The notes under the pieces were generated by a model that had not been told where the DNA came from, did no database searches, and saw only the letters and a list, made by a program, of their open reading frames with translations. This document shows positions 15,730 to 19,175 of a DNA stretch of 19,175 nt, piece after piece. The translations under genes and the position numbers were made by a program. This stretch comes from Chloroflexota bacterium (GTDB lineage Bacteria; Chloroflexota; Anaerolineae; J102): positions 1-19,175 of the forward strand of contig PIVW01000049.1 in assembly GCA_003353825.1 (NCBI GenBank), written 5' to 3'. Within the stretch, counting starts at the first letter, position 1, and every line of letters starts with the position of its first letter.

Positions 15730-16262
15730 GTACAGTCTACATTGTGATGGGCGTTTCCGGCTGTGGAAAATCGACGGTCGGTAAGGCATTGGCGGCTGCG
15801 CTGAATTGTCCGTTTTACGATGGGGATGACTTCCATTCGGCCGAAAACGTGGCCAAAATGGCTAGCGGCGTTCCCCTCAATGATGATGATCGTAGACCGT
15901 GGCTGGCAACATTGCGCGACCTTATTGCCGATCACCTGACACGCAATCAGTCAGCCGTCCTAGCCTGTTCCGCTTTGAAGAAAACATACCGTGAGCAATT
16001 GCACGACGGTAATGCTGGTGCGCGGTTTGTCTATCTTAAGGGCGACTTCGAGACGATTCTACAACGCATGCAAGTGCGATCCGGCCACTACATGCAGTCT
16101 AACATGCTGCAGAGCCAATTCGACACGCTGGAACCACCGGACAGCGACGAAGCGATTGCTGTTTCACTTACACAGCCGGTGGACACAATTGTAAAAACGA
16201 TTATCCAGACATCTGAAGTTGTCGAAACTTCCGATGTCTCACTACAAAACAAGAGTAAATAA
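15726..16262 (+). CDS. gntK: gluconokinase
   Basis: This 178-residue P-loop kinase phosphorylates D-gluconate to 6-phosphogluconate. It has the Walker A GVSGCGKST at residues 9-17 and the characteristic GntK block YDGDDFHSAENVAKM followed by PLNDDDRRPWL. ACSALKKTYRE and HYMQSNMLQSQFDTLE are also diagnostic. The length is normal. It overlaps the LarA-family gene by four bases and the 6-phosphogluconate dehydrogenase gene by one base, so the three are tightly co-expressed. Gluconate for this enzyme would come from outside the cell or from the LarA homologue. The window contains no gluconate transporter. Confidence 0.96.
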   Translation: MSTVYIVMGVSGCGKSTVGKALAAALNCPFYDGDDFHSAENVAKMASGVPLNDDDRRPWLATLRDLIADHLTRNQSAVLACSALKKTYREQLHDGNAGARFVYLKGDFETILQRMQVRSGHYMQSNMLQSQFDTLEPPDSDEAIAVSLTQPVDTIVKTIIQTSEVVETSDVSLQNKSK

Positions 16263-17716
16263 TGATGCAAAAAGCAGACATCGGACTAATAGGTTTGGCC
16301 GTGATGGGTCAAAATCTGGTCTTAAACATTGACGACAACGGTTACACGGTTGCCGTTTTCAACCGCACGACGAGCAAAGTAGATCGCTTCATCGACAACG
16401 AAGCGCAAGGCACAAAAGTCATCGGTACACATTCACTCGAAGAGCTGGTATCGGTGCTGAAACGCCCGCGCCGCGTGATGATCATGGTCAAAGCTGGCTG
16501 GCCGGTCGATGCCACGATTGAATCGCTCGTACCATTGCTCGAAGAAGGCGACATTATCATCGACGGTGGCAACTCGCATTTCCCCGATTCGACACGTCGC
16601 ACGCGCGAATTAGCCGAAAAAGGCCTCTTGTTTATCGGCACGGGCGTGTCTGGTGGCGAAGAGGGGGCACGGTTCGGACCGTCGATTATGCCCGGTGGCG
16701 CACCAGACGCATGGCCGCATGTCAAACCGATCTTCCAGGCGATTGCAGCCAAGGTATCTGACGGTACGCCATGTTGTGACTGGGTCGGTGAAGAAGGCGC
16801 AGGCCACTTCGTCAAAATGGTGCACAACGGCATCGAGTACGGCGATATGCAGTTGATCACCGAAGCATACGACGTGATGAAGTACGCATTGGGCATGACG
16901 CCGGACGAGATGAGTGCCGTTTTTGCCGAGTGGAATAAGGGCAAACTCGACTCCTATTTGATCGAAATCACGGCTGAGATTTTAGCGTATAAAGATGAAG
17001 ATAATCGGCCGATGGTCGACAATATCCTCGACACAGCCGGACAAAAAGGCACAGGCAAATGGACGGCATCAGCCGCACTCAATCAAGGCATTCCACTGAC
17101 ATTGATCGGCGAAGCAGTGTTCTCACGCTTCCTTTCGGCACTCAAAGATGAGCGTATCGAAGCTGCGAAAGCGCTCGGATCGCCGACACCGGCATTCGAC
17201 GGCGACAAAGCGGCATTGGTTGCTGACTTGGAGCAGGCACTGTACGCATCGAAGATCGTTTCGTACACGCAGGGCTACATGCTCATGCGAGCCATGTCCG
17301 AAGAAGCCGATTGGAAACTGGCCTACGGCGCGATTGCGTTGATGTGGCGTGAAGGATGCATCATTCGCGCAGCGTTCCTCCAAGACATCAAAAAAGCGTA
17401 CGATGCCAATCCAGAACTGACCAATCTGTTGCTCGATCCGTTCTTCAAAGCACAGATTCAACAAGCCGAAGCGGCTTGGCGTCGTGTTGTCAGCACGGCT
17501 GTTTTGCTAGGCATTCCGGTTCCGGCTATGTCTAGTGCACTGTCATTTTTCGATGGCTATCGCCGTGAACATTTGCCAGCCAGTCTGTTACAAGCCCAGC
17601 GCGATTACTTTGGGGCGCACACGTATGAGCGTCTCGACACACCGCGCGGCGAGTTCTTCCACACGAATTGGACTGGTGAAGGTGGCGATATCACAGCGAC
17701 GACTTACGACGCGTAG
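16262..17716 (+). CDS. gnd: 6-phosphogluconate dehydrogenase, decarboxylating
   Basis: Gnd oxidises 6-phosphogluconate to ribulose-5-phosphate and CO2, reducing NADP+ (or NAD+). The 484-residue protein is full length of the long type. It shows GLAVMGQN near residue 11 for the dinucleotide fold, FNRTTSKV, GGNSHF, GVSGGEEGARFGPSIMPGG, and the active-site block GHFVKMVHNGIEYGDMQ with K185, N189 and E192. The C-terminal half contains GTGKWT and the FHTNWTGEGG tail. The start overlaps the gluconokinase stop by one base, and there are two adjacent ATG codons. With gntK it forms the oxidative pentose-phosphate branch from gluconate. Confidence 0.97.
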   Translation: MMQKADIGLIGLAVMGQNLVLNIDDNGYTVAVFNRTTSKVDRFIDNEAQGTKVIGTHSLEELVSVLKRPRRVMIMVKAGWPVDATIESLVPLLEEGDIIIDGGNSHFPDSTRRTRELAEKGLLFIGTGVSGGEEGARFGPSIMPGGAPDAWPHVKPIFQAIAAKVSDGTPCCDWVGEEGAGHFVKMVHNGIEYGDMQLITEAYDVMKYALGMTPDEMSAVFAEWNKGKLDSYLIEITAEILAYKDEDNRPMVDNILDTAGQKGTGKWTASAALNQGIPLTLIGEAVFSRFLSALKDERIEAAKALGSPTPAFDGDKAALVADLEQALYASKIVSYTQGYMLMRAMSEEADWKLAYGAIALMWREGCIIRAAFLQDIKKAYDANPELTNLLLDPFFKAQIQQAEAAWRRVVSTAVLLGIPVPAMSSALSFFDGYRREHLPASLLQAQRDYFGAHTYERLDTPRGEFFHTNWTGEGGDITATTYDA

Positions 17717-17720
17717 AATT

Positions 17721-17860
17721 GCAACGGGGTTATGTTATCTGTCTGAAACGCACGGGGATGAGTTCCCCGTGCTACCGGGCGGCGTCCGATGAATCGGGTG
17801 CTGTGCGCGAAGCGTTGCGCGCAGCGCATTGTAGCCCGAAGATTAATCACCGGGTGGTTT
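17721..17860 (+). repeat. hairpin-rich intergenic element
   Basis: Between gnd and the third GH88 gene is a 181-base gap with several clear stems. CACGGGGA/TCCCCGTG pairs at 17751-17758/17764-17771. CCGA-TGAA-TCGG lies at 17786-17797. CTGTGCGC/GCGCGCAG pairs at 17801-17808/17817-17824 with an 8-base loop. CCCG/CGGG pairs at 17835-17838/17851-17854. None is followed by a T tract, so intrinsic termination is not well supported. The compact array of GC-rich palindromes looks like an interspersed intergenic repeat of the REP/MITE kind. That class call is inference, and a genome-wide copy count would settle it. Confidence 0.5.
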
Positions 17861-17874
17861 GGGAAAAATCTCGT

Positions 17875-17889
17875 TTTACTGTTAGTAAA
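17875..17889 (+). promoter_or_regulatory. perfect short inverted repeat just upstream of the third GH88 start, possible operator
   Basis: TTTACT, spacer GTT, AGTAAA forms a perfect six-base inverted repeat that ends eight bases before the ATG at 17898. No ribosome binding site is visible between it and the start codon. Its position would suit a repressor operator or a small hairpin affecting translation. It is a short AT-rich palindrome and could be chance. No second copy was noticed before the other catabolic genes. Confidence 0.3.
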
Positions 17890-17897
17890 CAACATTT

Positions 17898-19031
17898 ATG
17901 AACAATTCTGTTTCGGTCCAGAATCTACTCAACACCGCCATCGAGCGTGTACAAAGGAATTGCGTCATCTTTGGCGACCAATTCCCCAATCACGGCGAAG
18001 GGACGCAGTACGCTCTGCGCGAAAACAACAATTGGGTCGCCGGTTTTTGGCCGGGCATGGTCTGGTTGGCGTATGCTAAAACAGGCGATCAAGCTCTGCG
18101 CGATTACGCGGCCTCGCTGTTACCTAGCTTCCAGCGACGACTTGACGAGAATATCCACATCACGCACGATCTCGGCTTTTTATTCACGCTCAGCGCTCGC
18201 GCTCAATATCAGTTGACTGGCGATGACGTGGCCGAAGCATTGGCGATGCGGGCTGCCAAGCGGTTGTTGGGGCGTTATCGGCCAAATGGTCGCTACATCC
18301 AAGCGTGGGGTGCAGTCGGCGATCCGGTCAAGGGCGGTCAAATCATCATGGATACGATGATGAATTTGCCATTCCTCTTCTGGGCAGGCGCACACAGCGG
18401 CGACTCACGTTACACACACGCCGCGCTCGATCACGCCCGCGCCACGACCACGCACTTGATGAGACCGGATGGCAGCACGTTCCACACCTTCTTCTTCGAT
18501 CAAGACACAGGCGAGCCATTGCGCGGCGAAACCCATCAAGGCGCAGCCGACGATTCGCTCTGGGCGCGTGGACAGGCGTGGGGTATTGGCGGATTTGCCA
18601 TCGCGGCCGAATGGTTGCCTGACGAGGCGTTTCTGCTCGACACGGCATGCAAAATGGCACGGTGCTTTATGGCAGAAATGTCGGACGGTGACCTGCCGGT
18701 CTGGGATTTGTGGTTACCAGAAGGTCAGCCCGATTTCCGTGACAGCTCGGCCTCTTCAATGGCACTAAGCGGACTGTTGCGTCTGGCACGGATCGATCCT
18801 GAAAATTCGGCCGAATACAACGCGTATGCCAAACGCTTACTCGATGCGCTTATCCGCGACTGCTGGGACAACAATCCAGCCGCACAAGACTTGCTCAAAC
18901 ACGGCGCACAACACGTGCCAAAAGGGATCGCACCTGACGCATACCTGATCTTCGGTGATTATTACATGCTCGAAGCATTGATGATGATGAAGAATTCTGC
19001 CCCCGACTTCTGGGGCCCAGCAAAGAAATAA
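17898..19031 (+). CDS. GH88 unsaturated uronyl hydrolase, copy C (divergent)
   Basis: This 377-residue cytoplasmic GH88 enzyme is clearly related to, but much more diverged from, copies A and B. The conserved Asp motifs are THDLGF (D91) and IMDTMMN (D152). WVAGFWPG, YIQAWGAVGD, HQGAADDSLWARGQAW and FRDSSASS also match the family. The loop missing in copy A is present here as WDLWLPEGQPDFRDSS. It starts at ATG 17898 with no evident ribosome binding site and no signal peptide. It is separated from gnd by a hairpin-rich gap, so it may have its own promoter. Three GH88 paralogues suggest different linkages or uronates in one polymer. Confidence 0.93.
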   Translation: MNNSVSVQNLLNTAIERVQRNCVIFGDQFPNHGEGTQYALRENNNWVAGFWPGMVWLAYAKTGDQALRDYAASLLPSFQRRLDENIHITHDLGFLFTLSARAQYQLTGDDVAEALAMRAAKRLLGRYRPNGRYIQAWGAVGDPVKGGQIIMDTMMNLPFLFWAGAHSGDSRYTHAALDHARATTTHLMRPDGSTFHTFFFDQDTGEPLRGETHQGAADDSLWARGQAWGIGGFAIAAEWLPDEAFLLDTACKMARCFMAEMSDGDLPVWDLWLPEGQPDFRDSSASSMALSGLLRLARIDPENSAEYNAYAKRLLDALIRDCWDNNPAAQDLLKHGAQHVPKGIAPDAYLIFGDYYMLEALMMMKNSAPDFWGPAKK

Positions 19032-19057
19032 TAGAAACCTGCGGGAGGTTCAGAACC

Positions 19058-19173
19058 GGTAGGACTGCACTTCAACTGGGAGTAGGACACCATCGTTGAA
19101 TGAGGCGTAAAGCCTCTAGCGATGGCCGCCCTCGTTGCTTGTGGGGCCGCCACTGCGGCGGAGGAACTTTGAA
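19058..19173 (-). repeat. 116-bp inverted terminal repeat, right copy; possible tnpB-type element end
   Basis: This is an exact reverse complement of 1-116. Read on the minus strand it enters the window from outside, as the left copy does on the plus strand, so both copies have the same edge facing inward. The shared sequence stops abruptly at GGTAGG (19058), where the two flanks become unrelated, which defines the element boundary. Inside are the same nested stems as in the left copy, including the GAGGC/GCCTC hairpin next to TTCAA. Two bases (GG) follow at 19174-19175. Possible identities are given under the left copy. Confidence 0.6.
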
Positions 19174-19175
19174 GG

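Noticed and set aside
10530..16270. Three genes that begin with ATGATGCA (10530, 11521, 16262) as a shared translational signal
   Set aside because: The gene families are unrelated and the match is only eight bases. It is noted as curious, but chance is adequate.
19036..19057. Possible terminator after GH88 copy C (AACCT/AGGTT and GGTT/AACC stems)
   Set aside because: The stems are only four to five pairs, overlap each other, and have no T tract. They are too weak to call.
1..19175. CRISPR array, tRNA, prophage or toxin-antitoxin system
   Set aside because: No regularly spaced direct repeats, no tRNA-like T-arm and anticodon structure, and no integrase, phage or toxin-like proteins were seen on either strand.

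Overview
The window looks like a bacterial chromosome fragment, probably from a metagenome, carrying a locus for breaking down uronic-acid-rich polysaccharide. There is no SusC/SusD pair. Uptake would rest on an ABC system with a MalK/UgpC-type ATPase, and three of the main hydrolase/lyase genes start with TTG or GTG. The gene mix fits a Chloroflexota (Anaerolineae-like) organism, but that placement is a low-confidence inference. All genes read on the + strand.

Left arm (about 120-2810): a translationally coupled run of an ABC ATPase (762-1856) and four small membrane proteins of unrecognised family. No normal sugar permease or binding protein is inside the window. This arm is visibly AT-rich.

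Duplicated region (2869-6897): a two-gene cassette, a DUF1269-like glycine-rich membrane protein followed by a GH88 unsaturated uronyl hydrolase, is present twice. Between the copies lies a broken 5' remnant of a third GH88 gene (4821-4980). The first GH88 copy lacks a 12-residue internal loop. The second DUF1269 copy lacks half of its glycine-rich segment.

Catabolic operon (5749-17716): GH88, a heparinase II/III-type polysaccharide lyase, a mannonate-dehydratase-type enolase-superfamily enzyme, an aldo/keto reductase, a Gfo/Idh/MocA oxidoreductase, KDG kinase, KDPG aldolase, a LarA-family nickel epimerase/racemase homologue, gluconokinase and 6-phosphogluconate dehydrogenase. Most spacings are short or overlapping. 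After a hairpin-rich gap comes a third, more divergent GH88 (17898-19031).

Proposed logic: imported oligouronides are cut in the cytoplasm by the lyase and GH88 enzymes. The resulting keto-acids and mannonate go to KDG, then KDPG, then pyruvate plus glyceraldehyde-3-phosphate. The LarA homologue sits directly before gluconokinase and 6-phosphogluconate dehydrogenase and downstream of a mannonate dehydratase. This suggests a D-mannonate/D-gluconate 2-epimerase that opens a branch from uronates into the pentose phosphate pathway. This is the most interesting biological proposal in the window.

Both ends carry the same perfect 116-bp sequence in inverted orientation (1-116 and 19058-19173). It is rich in hairpins and non-coding in appearance. 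It most likely marks two copies of an interspersed element, possibly the right end of an IS200/IS605-type tnpB element, at which the assembly stopped.
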